Notes: generated by a model not told the origin, from the letters alone. Shown: positions 15,633 to 25,663, counted from the stretch's first letter. The stretch is DNA of 64,000 bases from Rhizobium sp. CSW-27 (GCF_018760785.1 NZ_JAHHZO010000002.1:124001-188000), one strand, 5' to 3'. A program made the numbers and translations.

Positions 15633-16691
15633 TCAGAAGCCGGTGACGGTCTGCAGGTACTGCAGTTCCGTGACCGGCTTTTTTTCGGCGATGCGCTTCA
15701 GTAGCAGCTCGCCCATCAGGCGGCCGGCTTCGGCCAGATCCTCGTAAATGGTGGGAATGCGCGGGCGCACCTGATCGAACAGGCCCGATGTCTGCTTGGT
15801 GACGATATGCACGTCCTGCCCCAGCTTCAGGCCGTGGTCGTAGGCGGCCGCCATCACGGCCATCGCGATCACCTCGCCACCGCAGACCACGCCGTCCGGC
15901 CGGTCCGGGTGGGCAAACAGCGCGAAGAAGCAGTCGCGGATCGCGTCCGACTTGCTGTCCAGCGTCACCTCCTGCGGAATCTCGTAGGCGAGACCCTCCT
16001 CGCGGATCGCCGTCATGAAGCCGTGCCGCATGTGGTGGGCAAAGGTGAAGGCGGTCGGCGGCAGAATGATCGCAAGCTTGCGGCAGCCGCTCGCGGTCAG
16101 CCGGCGCGCCGCCTGATAGGCGAAGGCATAGTTGTCGTAATCGACGTAGGGGTGCGGTGTCGCAAGCTCCGTGCGCCCGTGGCAGATGAAGGGAAAATCG
16201 CTTTCCAGCAGCATCTTCACCCGCGCGTCCAGCGGCTCCGTGCGGGTGAAGATCACCCCGTCGGCGGTACGGTTGCGCAGGATGTGGGCGACGGGCTCGA
16301 TCTGCGGCCGGTCGGAGAAGTGCGGGGTGATGACCAGATGATAGGGCGTGTCTCGCAGAGCTTCCGTCACGCCGTTGATCATCGAGGTCGCATACCCGAG
16401 GATTTCCTCGTGCGGATCGAGGATGAGGCTGATCACGTTGGTGCGGCCGGTGCGCAGGCGCTGTGCGGCGCGGTCCGGCATGTATCCGATCTCGCGCGCC
16501 ACCTGCGACACCCGCATGCGGGTTTCCAGCGCGATCTGCACGTCGCCCGCAAGCGCGCGCGACACGGTCGTCACCGCAAGGCCGGTCAGTCCGGCGATTG
16601 TCCTCAGTGTCGGTTTGCCCTTGCCGGGCGGTTCCATCATTCTGTCATTGTCGGGCGCCCCGCCGGCACGCCCGCTCTCCTCACGCGTCAT
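15633..16691 (-). CDS. LacI-family transcriptional regulator of the adjacent sugar ABC operon
   Basis: 352 residues: an N-terminal helix-turn-helix (LRTIAGLTGLAVTTVSRALA, roughly 28-48) with hinge helix IGYMPDRAAQRLRTG, then a periplasmic-binding-like ligand domain. It is divergent from the ABC operon. A 10-base word occurs in inverted orientation twice in the shared intergenic region, one copy overlapping the ABC promoter (16863-16872), so autoregulation and sugar-relieved repression are likely. The ATG at 16691 has GGGGAGG upstream; ATGs at 16640/16637 would trim 17-18 residues. The effector sugar cannot be read from sequence. Confidence 0.87.
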   Translation of the reverse strand: MTREESGRAGGAPDNDRMMEPPGKGKPTLRTIAGLTGLAVTTVSRALAGDVQIALETRMRVSQVAREIGYMPDRAAQRLRTGRTNVISLILDPHEEILGYATSMINGVTEALRDTPYHLVITPHFSDRPQIEPVAHILRNRTADGVIFTRTEPLDARVKMLLESDFPFICHGRTELATPHPYVDYDNYAFAYQAARRLTASGCRKLAIILPPTAFTFAHHMRHGFMTAIREEGLAYEIPQEVTLDSKSDAIRDCFFALFAHPDRPDGVVCGGEVIAMAVMAAAYDHGLKLGQDVHIVTKQTSGLFDQVRPRIPTIYEDLAEAGRLMGELLLKRIAEKKPVTELQYLQTVTGF

Positions 16692-16735
16692 CGATCACTG
16701 CCTCCCCGCAAGGGCTCCCAACCTTACGTCATAAA

Positions 16736-16745
16736 ACGATACAAA
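16736..16745 (+). promoter_or_regulatory. Candidate LacI-type operator, regulator side
   Basis: ACGATACAAA, the exact reverse complement of the word at 16863-16872, located about 45 bases upstream of the lacI start. A central CG within A/T-rich flanks is typical of LacI-family half-sites. Confidence 0.45.
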
Positions 16746-16847
16746 ACATATTTTCGGGTTCGGCGGTATCCCCTCTGCCAGATTTTCCATAATTATTTCA
16801 GTGCTCTACCTCATGGTGTACGAAATGAAAAATATTCCATGGCCGGG

Positions 16848-16878
16848 TTGACACAGACTCGGTTTGTATCGTTATAAA
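16848..16878 (+). promoter_or_regulatory. Promoter and overlapping operator of the sugar ABC operon
   Basis: TTGACA at 16848-16853 is a perfect -35; TATAAA at 16873-16878 (19-base spacer) or GTTATA at 16871 are -10 candidates. TTTGTATCGT at 16863-16872 sits in the spacer, so a bound LacI protein would block polymerase. Confidence 0.55.
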
Positions 16879-16921
16879 TTCAACATCCGGAGAGGAGCCC
16901 GGATCTTTAGGGAGTTTCTCA

Positions 16922-18178
16922 ATGAACATTCGCTCTATCAAGACACTCGCAGCCGGTGCTGCGATCATCGCCCTTGCAGCCGGTGCTGCCAAGGCCGAGG
17001 AAAGCGTCGAAGTCCTGCACTGGTGGACGGCCGGCGGGGAAGCTGCGGCACTCAACGTGCTGAAGCAGAACCTGCAGAAGGAAGGCGTCTCCTGGAAGGA
17101 CATGCCGGTTGCCGGCGGTTCCGGCGTTCAGGCGATGACTGCGCTGCGCGCCCGCGTCACCTCCGGCGATCCGCCGACCGCGGTGCAGATGCTCGGCTTC
17201 GACATCCGCGACTGGGCGGAAATGGGCGTTGTCGGCAATCTCAACGACGTTGCCCAGAAGCAGGGCTGGGACAAGGTGATCCCGGCGGCGCTGCAGAATT
17301 TTGCCAAGTATGACGGCAACTGGATTGCCGCACCGGTGAACATCCACTCCACCAACTGGCTGTGGATCAACAAGGCGGCTCTCGACAAGGCCGGCGGCAA
17401 GGCCCCGACCAATTTCGACGAACTCGTCGCCATGCTCGACAACTTCAAGTCCCAGGGCATCATTCCGCTCGCTCATGGCGGCCAGCCCTGGCAGGACGGA
17501 ACGCTGTGGGAAGCCGTCGTGCTCTCCGTCGGTGGCGCCGATTTCTACAAGAAAGCGATCCTCGACCTGGATACCGCGGCGCTGAGCGGCGATACCATGC
17601 GCAAGGTCTTCGACGACATGTCGAAGCTGAAGACCTATTTCGACCCGAACTTCTCCGGCCGTGACTGGAACCTGACGTCTGCCCTCGTCATCGAAGGCAA
17701 GGCCGGCGCCCAGGAAATGGGCGACTGGGCCAAGGGCGAATTCCTGCGCGCTAACAAGAAGCCGGGCACCGACTTCGTCTGCATCCGCTTCCCCGGCACC
17801 CAGGGCAACGTGCTCTTCAATGCCGACCAGTTCGTGATGTTCGACGTCGGTGGCGACAAGCGCGATGCGCAGCTGAAGATGGCCGCGGCCGTCGAGGATC
17901 CGTCCTTCCAGATCGCCTTCAACACGGTGAAGGGCTCCGTTCCGGCCCGTACCGACGTGCCCGGCGACCAGTTCGACGATTGCGGCAAGAAGGGCATCCA
18001 GGACGTGGCGGAAGCCGCTGCCAAGGGCACGCTGATGGGCTCGCTGGCCCATGGCTATGCCCAGCCTTCGGCCATCAAGGAAGCCATCTTCGACGTCGTG
18101 ACCCAGCACCTCAACGGTCAGATCTCGACCGACGAAGCGCTGAAGCGCCTGCCGGAAGCCGTTGCTGCCGCCAAGTGA
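16922..18178 (+). CDS. Sugar ABC transporter periplasmic binding protein (glucose/mannose GtsA-like)
   Basis: 418 residues, class-1 extracellular solute-binding fold. The signal peptide ends at AAKA (residue 25). The mature start [20 protein letters not shown] is the family hallmark, with a WW pair for stacking on sugars. Other landmarks are [17 protein letters not shown] text and [18 protein letters not shown]. It resembles the Pseudomonas glucose/mannose (Gts) binding protein more than the maltose type, but specificity is inferred. Start ATG follows TAGGGAGTTTCTCA. It is first in a four-gene operon (SBP, two permeases, ATPase), followed by a hairpin with a T-run. Confidence 0.88.
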   Translation: MNIRSIKTLAAGAAIIALAAGAAKAEESVEVLHWWTAGGEAAALNVLKQNLQKEGVSWKDMPVAGGSGVQAMTALRARVTSGDPPTAVQMLGFDIRDWAEMGVVGNLNDVAQKQGWDKVIPAALQNFAKYDGNWIAAPVNIHSTNWLWINKAALDKAGGKAPTNFDELVAMLDNFKSQGIIPLAHGGQPWQDGTLWEAVVLSVGGADFYKKAILDLDTAALSGDTMRKVFDDMSKLKTYFDPNFSGRDWNLTSALVIEGKAGAQEMGDWAKGEFLRANKKPGTDFVCIRFPGTQGNVLFNADQFVMFDVGGDKRDAQLKMAAAVEDPSFQIAFNTVKGSVPARTDVPGDQFDDCGKKGIQDVAEAAAKGTLMGSLAHGYAQPSAIKEAIFDVVTQHLNGQISTDEALKRLPEAVAAAK

Positions 18179-18208
18179 TCGCATGCCGGACGCCTGACGT
18201 CCGCACCC

Positions 18209-18238
18209 GTGGCCGGGATACCCTCCCGGCCACTTTTT
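18209..18238 (+). terminator. Hairpin with T-tract between sugar-binding protein and permease genes
   Basis: Perfect 10-base arms GTGGCCGGGA and TCCCGGCCAC, loop TACCC, followed by TTTTT. It looks like an intrinsic terminator but lies inside the operon; partial read-through would give an excess of binding protein. Confidence 0.65.
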
Positions 18239-18297
18239 GAAGTTGAGATTGCTCGACACTCCATTCCCGAAATCGATCTGGCCCGTGGCCGGAGGTC

Positions 18298-19224
18298 ATG
18301 ATGACAAATATCGAACCGATACCGGCGGTGACGGCAGTGAGTGCCCGTCCGGCCTTCGCGGATCGTGTCCGCGATACCCTGCCGAAGCTCGTTCTGGCGC
18401 CGTCCTTCGCCATCATTCTCGTCTTCGTCTACGGGTTCATTCTCTGGACGGTCTACCTGTCCTTCACCAATTCGCGCATCCTGCCGGTCTACAAGCTGGT
18501 CGGCTTCGATGCCTATCAGCGGCTGTGGTCGCAGCCGAACTGGTACATGGCGATGAAAAACCTCACCATCTTCGGCAGCCTCTATATCGGCATCTGCATC
18601 GTCATCGGTCTGGCGCTCGCGATCCTGATGGACCAGCGCATCCGCGGCGAAGGCGTGCTGCGGCCGATCTTCCTCTATCCGATGGCGCTGTCCTTCGTCG
18701 TCACCGGCACGGCCTGGAAGTGGTTCCTCAATCCGGGCCTCGGACTGGAACACACCATGCGCAGCTGGGGATGGGAAAACTTCCGCTTCGACTGGCTGGT
18801 CAATCCGGACATGGCGATCTACACCGTGGTGATCGCCGGCGTCTGGCAGGCCTCCGGCTTCGTCATGGCCATGTTCCTGGCCGGCCTGCGCGGCATTGAC
18901 GGCGAGATAATCAAGGCGGCGCAGATCGATGGAGCGCCGATGTCGGCCATCTATCGCCGCATCATCATTCCCATGCTGCGCCCGGTCTTCCTGTCCGCCT
19001 TCATCGTGCTGGCCCACATGGCGATCAAGTCCTACGACCTTGTCATCGCGCTGACGGGCGGCGGTCCCGGCAATGCCACCGAGCTGCCGTCTACCTTCAT
19101 GTATTCCTACACCTTCACCCGCAACCAGATGGCTGTCGGCTCGGCCAGCGCGGTGATGATGCTGATGGGGATCACGGCGATCATCGTTCCCTATCTCTAT
19201 TCCGAACTCAGGGAGAAGAACTGA
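18298..19224 (+). CDS. Sugar ABC transporter permease (MalF/UgpA-like)
   Basis: 308 residues with six membrane segments, the first near residues 33-55 (LVLAPSFAIILVFVYGFILW). The EAA loop contacting the ATPase reads IDGEIIKAAQIDGAPMSAIY. It forms the translocation pore with the next gene product. A pair of ATGs (18298 and 18301) follow CCGGAGGTC. It overlaps the next gene by one base. It belongs to the carbohydrate-uptake CUT1 family. Confidence 0.9.
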   Translation: MMTNIEPIPAVTAVSARPAFADRVRDTLPKLVLAPSFAIILVFVYGFILWTVYLSFTNSRILPVYKLVGFDAYQRLWSQPNWYMAMKNLTIFGSLYIGICIVIGLALAILMDQRIRGEGVLRPIFLYPMALSFVVTGTAWKWFLNPGLGLEHTMRSWGWENFRFDWLVNPDMAIYTVVIAGVWQASGFVMAMFLAGLRGIDGEIIKAAQIDGAPMSAIYRRIIIPMLRPVFLSAFIVLAHMAIKSYDLVIALTGGGPGNATELPSTFMYSYTFTRNQMAVGSASAVMMLMGITAIIVPYLYSELREKN

Positions 19225-20105
19225 TGAGCGGCGCGACCGAAACCGTCAGCGCGGGCTCTGCAAAAACCGCCCGCTTCGTCATCTACGGCCTGCTGCTGAT
19301 CCTCGCGGCCGTCTATCTGCTGCCGCTCTACGTGATGCTGACGACCTCGCTGAAATCGCTCGACGAGATCCGCGGCGGCAACATGCTGGCTCTTCCCACC
19401 GCTCCCTCTGTGGATGCCTGGGTGAAGGCCTGGGGCGAGGCCTGCATCGGCGTCACCTGCGGCGGCATCAAGGGCTATTTCTGGAATTCCATCAAGATGG
19501 TGGTTCCGGCCGTACTGATCTCGACGCTGCTCGGCGCACTGAACGGCTACGTGCTCACCAAGTGGCGCTTTCCCGGCCACAAGATCGTGTTCGGCATGAT
19601 GCTGTTTGCCTGCTTCATTCCCTTCCAGGCGGTGCTGATCCCGATGGCCCGCATGCTGGGGCTGATGGGGCTTGCCAACACCACGACCGGCCTCGTCTTC
19701 GTGCATGTCATCTACGGTCTCGGCTTCACGACGCTGTTCTTCCGCAACTATTACGAAGCCTTCCCGGACGAGCTGATCAAGGCGGCGATGATGGACGGCG
19801 CGGGCTTCTTCCGCATCTTCTGGCGCATCCTCCTGCCGACATCGGGCCCGATCATCGTGGTCACGATCATCTACCAGTTCACCAATATCTGGAACGACTT
19901 CCTGTTCGGCGTGTCCTTCTCGTCGGGGGCGTCCTCGCCGATGACGGTGGCGCTCAACAACCTCGTCTCCTCCTCCACCGGCGTCAAGGAATACAATGTC
20001 GACATGGCCGCGGCCGTCTTTGCGGCGCTGCCGACGCTCTTCGTCTACATCGTCGCCGGACGCTACTTCGTGCGCGGCCTGATGGCCGGCGCAGTCAAGG
20101 GATAA
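19224..20105 (+). CDS. Sugar ABC transporter permease (MalG/UgpE-like)
   Basis: 293 residues, six membrane segments, N-terminal helix VIYGLLLILAAVYLLPLYVM. The EAA loop reads FPDELIKAAMMDGAGFFRIF. It is the second pore subunit of the CUT1 importer. Its start overlaps the stop of the preceding permease (TGATG), and the ATPase gene follows after 5 bases. The segment of about 25 residues with two cysteines (GEACIGVTCGGIKGYFWNS) before the second helix is the longer loop seen in glucose-type systems. Confidence 0.9.
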   Translation: MSGATETVSAGSAKTARFVIYGLLLILAAVYLLPLYVMLTTSLKSLDEIRGGNMLALPTAPSVDAWVKAWGEACIGVTCGGIKGYFWNSIKMVVPAVLISTLLGALNGYVLTKWRFPGHKIVFGMMLFACFIPFQAVLIPMARMLGLMGLANTTTGLVFVHVIYGLGFTTLFFRNYYEAFPDELIKAAMMDGAGFFRIFWRILLPTSGPIIVVTIIYQFTNIWNDFLFGVSFSSGASSPMTVALNNLVSSSTGVKEYNVDMAAAVFAALPTLFVYIVAGRYFVRGLMAGAVKG

Positions 20106-20110
20106 GTGCC

Positions 20111-21217
<1,107 letters not shown>

Positions 21218-21250
21218 ACGGCCTGACCGATCCCTGCCTGACATGCTGAA

Positions 21251-21281
21251 GCCGCTGCGGGGTATACTGCGGCGGCTTTTT
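21251..21281 (+). terminator. Intrinsic terminator of the sugar ABC operon
   Basis: GCCGCTGC (21251-21258), 10-base loop, GCGGCGGC (21269-21276, one G-U pair), then TTTTT (21277-21281), 34 bases after the ATPase stop. Confidence 0.75.
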
Positions 21282-21318
21282 CGTCTGCGATGGCCACCTG
21301 CTGTCTTTCCATCGCGCT

Positions 21319-21343
21319 GGAACCTTTCATGCTCCCGCTGGTT
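21319..21343 (+). promoter_or_regulatory. EcfG-type promoter of the 21399 gene
   Basis: GGAAC 21319-21323, 16 bases, GGTT 21340-21343. Predicted start near 21351, 48 bases before the ATG. Confidence 0.6.
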
Positions 21344-21398
21344 GTATGCACGCTGCTGCCATCGGGCTGTGGTGAAGCACCGGCAAGGGGAGAAGATC

Positions 21399-21632
21399 AT
21401 GCGCAAGGACATGCCGAAAAGCGGGCACGGGATGCAGCCGGAACAGGATGCGAAGGGGCAGTTCGGCAAGAGCCAGGCCGATCGCAAGGCAAGCGGTGTC
21501 GCCGCGGCCAAGCCCACCGTCATCACCCATTCGGAAGACAGCACCGCCCACAACGTGCCGCCCGGCCAGGCCGAGCCCAAGCGCCCGGCAGCCGGTGCGC
21601 CCCGCTGGGATTCCTCGGAAAGCACGGAGTGA
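21399..21632 (+). CDS. Small hydrophilic stress-type protein
   Basis: 77 residues, rich in K, Q, A, P, G and S, no hydrophobic segment, likely disordered; it includes DAKGQFGKSQADRKASGVAA. ATG at 21399 has AAGGGGAGAAGATC directly upstream, a good ribosome binding site; the longer open frame upstream has none. It lies directly behind an EcfG-type promoter. No domain is recognised. It precedes a HWE histidine kinase by 169 bases, probably as a separate unit. Confidence 0.65.
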   Translation: MRKDMPKSGHGMQPEQDAKGQFGKSQADRKASGVAAAKPTVITHSEDSTAHNVPPGQAEPKRPAAGAPRWDSSESTE

Positions 21633-21801
21633 AGCGGGCCCGAAGGTCCGCTCCCGACCAGAAATCCGATCACGGCTTGGTTCCATTCGAGAACTCGGAT
21701 AGAAGGGATGGCTAGGTTGCACGGGTAAAGAGGGTGACAGGCAATGTGGACAGCCGCCATGGGCGACCGTTCGGTGTTTAGACCCGCACGGGCTGCCTGA
21801 G

Positions 21802-23502
21802 ATGAAACGAAGCGCGCGATTCTTTCCGACGGCGTCCATCAGTGTCTACCTGGTCGCGCTTGCAGCCGTCATTGCCGTACCCCTGATCGCCTTCGTGATT
21901 TTCCTGATGCTGCGCCTCGAAGCCCAGCAGCGCGACACTCTCAATGCCGATACCCAGGAAGATGCCAGCACGATTGCCCGCACCATTGAGCGGGAACTGC
22001 GCGATGCGGCAACGACGCTGCGCCTGATCGCCACCTCGCCGGAGCTTGAAACCGGCGATCTCGCCGCCTTCCATGCCCGCACCCAGACCAGCCTTCGTGC
22101 AAGCAACCGCTACGTGCTGCTGGTGGACAGGGATGGTCGCCAGAAGCTCAACACGCGCGTCTCCTACGGCCAGCCCCTGCTGCCGATGGCCAACATGGAT
22201 GGCCTGCAATCGGTGCTGGCGAGCCGCAGGATCGAGGTATCCAACATCTTCTTCGGGGTCACCAGCCAGCGCTGGGTGTTCAACGTGCTCATGCCGCTTC
22301 CGGCGGAGCTGGCAAGTGCCGGCGCGGCCCTCGTCCTCACCCAGAATGCCGAGGACCTGCAGCGGTTGATCAACACCGACAGCCTGCCGAAGGGCTGGTC
22401 GGTGGCCGTGCTCGACCAGACCGGCCATGTCGTCACCTCCACGGCGGCATGGGCCGGCGAACGGGCGCCGTTTGCGCCGGAAACGCTCGCGCTGATGACG
22501 GGCATGAGCGGCACCATCGAGGATGTGGGCAGGGAACCGCGCCAGATGTACGGCTATGCGCAGCTTCCCGAATGGTCGTGGAAGGTGGTTGTCTGGGGCC
22601 CGATCGCCACGGCGCAGGCCACCATTCTCACCACCTCGCGCTATCTCATCGTCGGCAGTCTTGCCATTCTTCTCGTCGGGCTGGCGGTCGCCTATCTGGT
22701 GGCGCGCCAGCTGCGCGGCCCGATTCAAGAGATCGCCGCCATGGCGGAACGCATCGGGCGTGGCGAGATCGTCTCGCCGGTGGAAACGCGCATCACGGAA
22801 GCCAATCAGGTCGCCGTTGCCCTGTCGAATGCCTCCTTCGACCGCAGCGAGGCCGAGGATCGCGTGCATCTGATCATGCATGAGCTGGTGCACCGCACCA
22901 AGAACATCATGACCCTCGTGCAGGCGATGATGCGCCAGCTGGCGCGGCGCGGAACCAGCATGGAGGCCTTCCAGCAGGCCATCGGCGAGCGGCTGCAGGG
23001 GCTCGGCAAGTCGATCGAGATGCTGGCGCAGGAGCAATGGGCCGGCGTGCCGATCGCGCGTGTCGTGGCGATGCATCTGGAAACCTTTGTCGAGACGCGC
23101 AACCGTGTCGATGTGCGCGGGCCGGATTTCGTGCTGCGCGCCGAGGCGGTGCAGAATCTCGGCCTCGTGCTGCATGAACTCGCCACCAATTCGGTGAAAT
23201 ACGGCGCCCTGTCGGTGCCGGAAGGCCGCGTGGATCTTGGCTGGTCGGCGGTTGCCGGCAGCGAGGGGGAGGAGGAAGCGCTGCTGACGATCCGCTGGGA
23301 GGAACGCGGCGGGCCGCCGGTGTCGCAGCCGGTCGCCACCGGTTTCGGCACCACCATCATCCGCCGTCATGCCGCCGCCTCCTTCAGCGCCCAGGTGGAG
23401 GTGGAATATGCCTCCGAGGGCTTCCGCTGGCAGCTGACCGGGCCGCGCCGCCTGTTCGAACGGCAGGCTACCGAGACCGGCAAGGAGGGCCACCAGCGCT
23501 GA
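21802..23502 (+). CDS. Membrane-bound HWE/HisKA_2-type sensor histidine kinase
   Basis: 566 residues. TM1 is about residues 14-37, a periplasmic Cache-like sensor of about 230 residues follows, then TM2 (YLIVGSLAILLVGLAVAYLV), a HAMP region (RQLRGPIQEIAAMAERIGRG) and a kinase of the HWE class. The H-box is MHELVHRTKNIMTLVQAM (phospho-His about 364), the N-box LHELATNSVKYGAL, the diagnostic W-x-E is IRWEERGG, and GFGTTII replaces the usual F/G2 boxes. HWE and HisKA_2 kinases are the ones that signal to PhyR in the general stress response, and the gene lies among stress-type promoters. No response regulator is adjacent. Confidence 0.85.
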   Translation: MKRSARFFPTASISVYLVALAAVIAVPLIAFVIFLMLRLEAQQRDTLNADTQEDASTIARTIERELRDAATTLRLIATSPELETGDLAAFHARTQTSLRASNRYVLLVDRDGRQKLNTRVSYGQPLLPMANMDGLQSVLASRRIEVSNIFFGVTSQRWVFNVLMPLPAELASAGAALVLTQNAEDLQRLINTDSLPKGWSVAVLDQTGHVVTSTAAWAGERAPFAPETLALMTGMSGTIEDVGREPRQMYGYAQLPEWSWKVVVWGPIATAQATILTTSRYLIVGSLAILLVGLAVAYLVARQLRGPIQEIAAMAERIGRGEIVSPVETRITEANQVAVALSNASFDRSEAEDRVHLIMHELVHRTKNIMTLVQAMMRQLARRGTSMEAFQQAIGERLQGLGKSIEMLAQEQWAGVPIARVVAMHLETFVETRNRVDVRGPDFVLRAEAVQNLGLVLHELATNSVKYGALSVPEGRVDLGWSAVAGSEGEEEALLTIRWEERGGPPVSQPVATGFGTTIIRRHAAASFSAQVEVEYASEGFRWQLTGPRRLFERQATETGKEGHQR

Positions 23503-23594
23503 GCCGGTTCGGGTGCGCGGGTTCCGCTGCGCCGCGAGGTTCCGAGGGGCTTCCCGGCCTCTCCGCCCGCAGAGGCGGCGCAGCGGCTGCGGCG

Positions 23595-23619
23595 GGAACG
23601 AAGCCCCGGCACCGGCGTT
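23595..23619 (+). promoter_or_regulatory. EcfG-type promoter of topoisomerase IB
   Basis: GGAAC 23595-23599, 16 bases, CGTT 23616-23619: a perfect match. The expected start (23626-23629) coincides with the ATG at 23628, implying a leaderless transcript. Confidence 0.65.
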
Positions 23620-23627
23620 TGGCCGCC

Positions 23628-24683
23628 ATGGACATCACGCGCACTTCCGATCCGGATCCGCTTTCTCTCGCTGAAGTCGGCCTCACCTATGTCAGCGACA
23701 CGCAGCCCGGAATCCGCCGCCAGCGCAAGGGGCGGGGCTTCTGCTATCGCATGCCGGACGGCACGCTGCTGGGCGAGGGGGCGCAGAAGGCGCGTATCCT
23801 GTCGCTCGGCCTGCCGCCGGCCTATGAGAATGTCTGGATCTGCCTTGATCCGCGCGGCCATCTGCAGGCGACGGGCTATGATGCGCGCGGGCGCAAGCAG
23901 TATCGCTACCATGCCGACTGGCAGGCCTTCCGCAGCGAGCTGAAATACGATCAGATGATCCGTTTCGGCGGGGCGCTGCCGCGCATCCGGCGGCGTGTGC
24001 AGCGTGATCTGGGCGCCGGGCTCGACCGGCCGGAGGCGGTCATCGCGGCGCTTGTGGCGCTGCTGGATGCCACGCATCTGCGGGTGGGAAACCGCGCCTA
24101 TGCCAGGGAGAACAAGACCTATGGCGCCACGACTCTGCTGAAGCGGCACATGCGGCTCGGCGAGGATTGCGTACAGCTGCGCTTTACGGCGAAGGGCGGC
24201 AAGCGCGTCAGCCACACCATCCGTCACCCGCGTCTGCAACGGATCTTCGAGGAGATCGCCGACCTGCCCGGCCGCCAGCTGTTTTCCTGGCCGGACGAGG
24301 ACGGAACGCCGCATACGGTCGATTCCGGCCGGCTCAACGCCTACCTGGCCGAGGCGGCCGGCCTTGCCGTTTCCGCCAAGACCTTCCGCACCTGGGGCGG
24401 CAGTCTTGCCGCCTTCTGCGCGGCGCGGCAGGCGCGCCTCGATGACGAGAAGATCCGGATGAAGCTTCTGACCGCCGCCGCCTCCGAGGAATTGCAGAAC
24501 ACGCCGGCTGTGTGCCGCAACAGTTACATCCACCCGGCCATCCTTTCGCTGCCGGAAGATCCGGCGCCACTCGATGCGGCGCTCGCCGCGCCCTTGCGCG
24601 CCGAAGCCGATCTTGCCGGCCTGCGGGCCGAGGAGCGAAGATTGCTCTCCTTCCTGATGCAGGCGGCTGAGGCTGGCGGCTGA
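23628..24683 (+). CDS. DNA topoisomerase IB (poxvirus/bacterial type)
   Basis: 351 residues, close to the usual length of bacterial topoisomerase IB. Catalytic residues are visible: R152 (LRVGN), K189 (FTAKGG), R254 (KTFRTWG), N291 in the place of the eukaryotic histidine, and the nucleophile Y300 (CRNSYIHP). It relaxes supercoils by forming a 3'-phosphotyrosyl intermediate. A TTG at 23619 would extend the protein but overlaps the -10 element, so ATG 23628 is preferred and would be leaderless. It converges on a DJ-1/PfpI gene. Topoisomerase IB genes are repeatedly found among general-stress genes in alphaproteobacteria (family knowledge). Confidence 0.92.
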   Translation: MDITRTSDPDPLSLAEVGLTYVSDTQPGIRRQRKGRGFCYRMPDGTLLGEGAQKARILSLGLPPAYENVWICLDPRGHLQATGYDARGRKQYRYHADWQAFRSELKYDQMIRFGGALPRIRRRVQRDLGAGLDRPEAVIAALVALLDATHLRVGNRAYARENKTYGATTLLKRHMRLGEDCVQLRFTAKGGKRVSHTIRHPRLQRIFEEIADLPGRQLFSWPDEDGTPHTVDSGRLNAYLAEAAGLAVSAKTFRTWGGSLAAFCAARQARLDDEKIRMKLLTAAASEELQNTPAVCRNSYIHPAILSLPEDPAPLDAALAAPLRAEADLAGLRAEERRLLSFLMQAAEAGG

Positions 24684-24688
24684 GACGA

Positions 24689-24715
24689 AAAGAGGCCGCC
24701 CGGCGGGCGACCTCG
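24689..24715 (-). terminator. Terminator hairpin after the PfpI gene
   Basis: Arms 24693-24702 and 24706-24715 (one mismatch), 3-base loop. Read on the minus strand they are followed by TTTT (24692-24689). A CCGGATCCG direct repeat sits just beyond it, at about 24727-24744. Confidence 0.55.
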
Positions 24716-24752
24716 CTTGTGCTTTCCGGATCCGTCCGGATCCGGCGGCGCC

Positions 24753-25313
24753 TCAGGCCGCGCGGCGGGCATGCTTTCCTTCCTGCACTTCCTCGACGAT
24801 CTTGTTGACGAAGACCTGCAGGTCCTTCGGCGAGCGCGAGGTGATGATGCCCTGGTCCACCACCACCTCCTTGTCCTCCCAGGTCGCGCCGGCATTCCTC
24901 ACGTCGGTGCGGATGGAATGGTAGGAGGTCGCCTTGCGGCCGCGCAGCGCATCCGCCTCCACCAGAAGCCAGGGGCCATGGCAGATGGCGGCGACCGGCT
25001 TGCCGCTGTCGATGAAGGCGCGCACGAGACGCACGGCTTCATCGCTGGTGCGCAGGATGTCCGGGTTGATCTGGCCGCCCGGAATGACAAGCGCATGATA
25101 GTCATCGAGCCTGGCCTCGCCGACGGTCAGGTCGACGGGCACGCTGTCGCCCCAGTCCTTCTCGTCCCAGCTCTTGATCTCGCCGGGCTTGAGGGAAGCG
25201 ATCTTGACCGTCGCGCCGCGTTTGCGCAGTTCTTCGAGGGGCACGCGCAGTTCCGAGCGTTCGTAGCCATCGGTGGCGAGAATCAGAATGTGTGCGGATG
25301 TGATCTCTGTCAT
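24753..25313 (-). CDS. DJ-1/PfpI-family protein (type 1 glutamine amidotransferase-like)
   Basis: 186 residues covering one DJ-1/PfpI domain. The nucleophile elbow is AAICHGPWLL (C111, H112), with a conserved glutamate in TDGYERSEL and a glycine-rich VIPGGQINPD. Family members act as deglycases, chaperones or proteases; which one cannot be decided here. It is downstream of the small gene 25365-25562 on the same strand (51-base gap), so both may come from the EcfG-type promoter at 25638-25663. No signal peptide. Confidence 0.88.
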   Translation of the reverse strand: MTEITSAHILILATDGYERSELRVPLEELRKRGATVKIASLKPGEIKSWDEKDWGDSVPVDLTVGEARLDDYHALVIPGGQINPDILRTSDEAVRLVRAFIDSGKPVAAICHGPWLLVEADALRGRKATSYHSIRTDVRNAGATWEDKEVVVDQGIITSRSPKDLQVFVNKIVEEVQEGKHARRAA

Positions 25314-25364
25314 GCGGTGTTTCCTTTCTTCTCTCAGGTGTGCCGTTGCCGGCAGGCCGGTCGC

Positions 25365-25562
25365 TCACAGGCGACCGCTCGAGAGGTCGCGCCCGTTGAT
25401 GGAGGCGGGCACGGCCATTTCCTCCTGCGGTGTCCGGGGAAGCGGCAGTCCGACATTCTCTGGCAGCACGACATGCATCTCTGCCTCCCCGGATCCGGGT
25501 TGGGCGGCACGCGGCCTTGGCCGGCCGAACATGCCGCGGATGGTCTCCAGAATCCTCAGCAT
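25365..25562 (-). CDS. Small hypothetical protein upstream of PfpI
   Basis: 65 residues. The N-terminus MLRILETIRGMFGRPRPRAA is amphipathic and basic and could touch a membrane; the rest is polar with several prolines and ends DLSSGRL. The ATG at 25560-25562 has CAGGAGGAG seven bases away, one of the best sites in the window. It follows an EcfG-type promoter and leads into the PfpI gene. No domain recognised. Confidence 0.65.
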   Translation of the reverse strand: MLRILETIRGMFGRPRPRAAQPGSGEAEMHVVLPENVGLPLPRTPQEEMAVPASINGRDLSSGRL

Positions 25563-25637
25563 CAAACTCCTCCTGTCCGTTTCTCCCGATCGACGACGAG
25601 AGGCGCTGTCCCGGCTTCGACCAGGACATGTCTCTCT

Positions 25638-25663
25638 AACCGCGCCATGCCGGACAAGGTTCC
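25638..25663 (-). promoter_or_regulatory. EcfG-type promoter of the 25562/PfpI operon
   Basis: Minus strand: GGAAC 25663-25659, 17 bases, GGTT 25641-25638. Predicted start near 25630. Confidence 0.5.
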
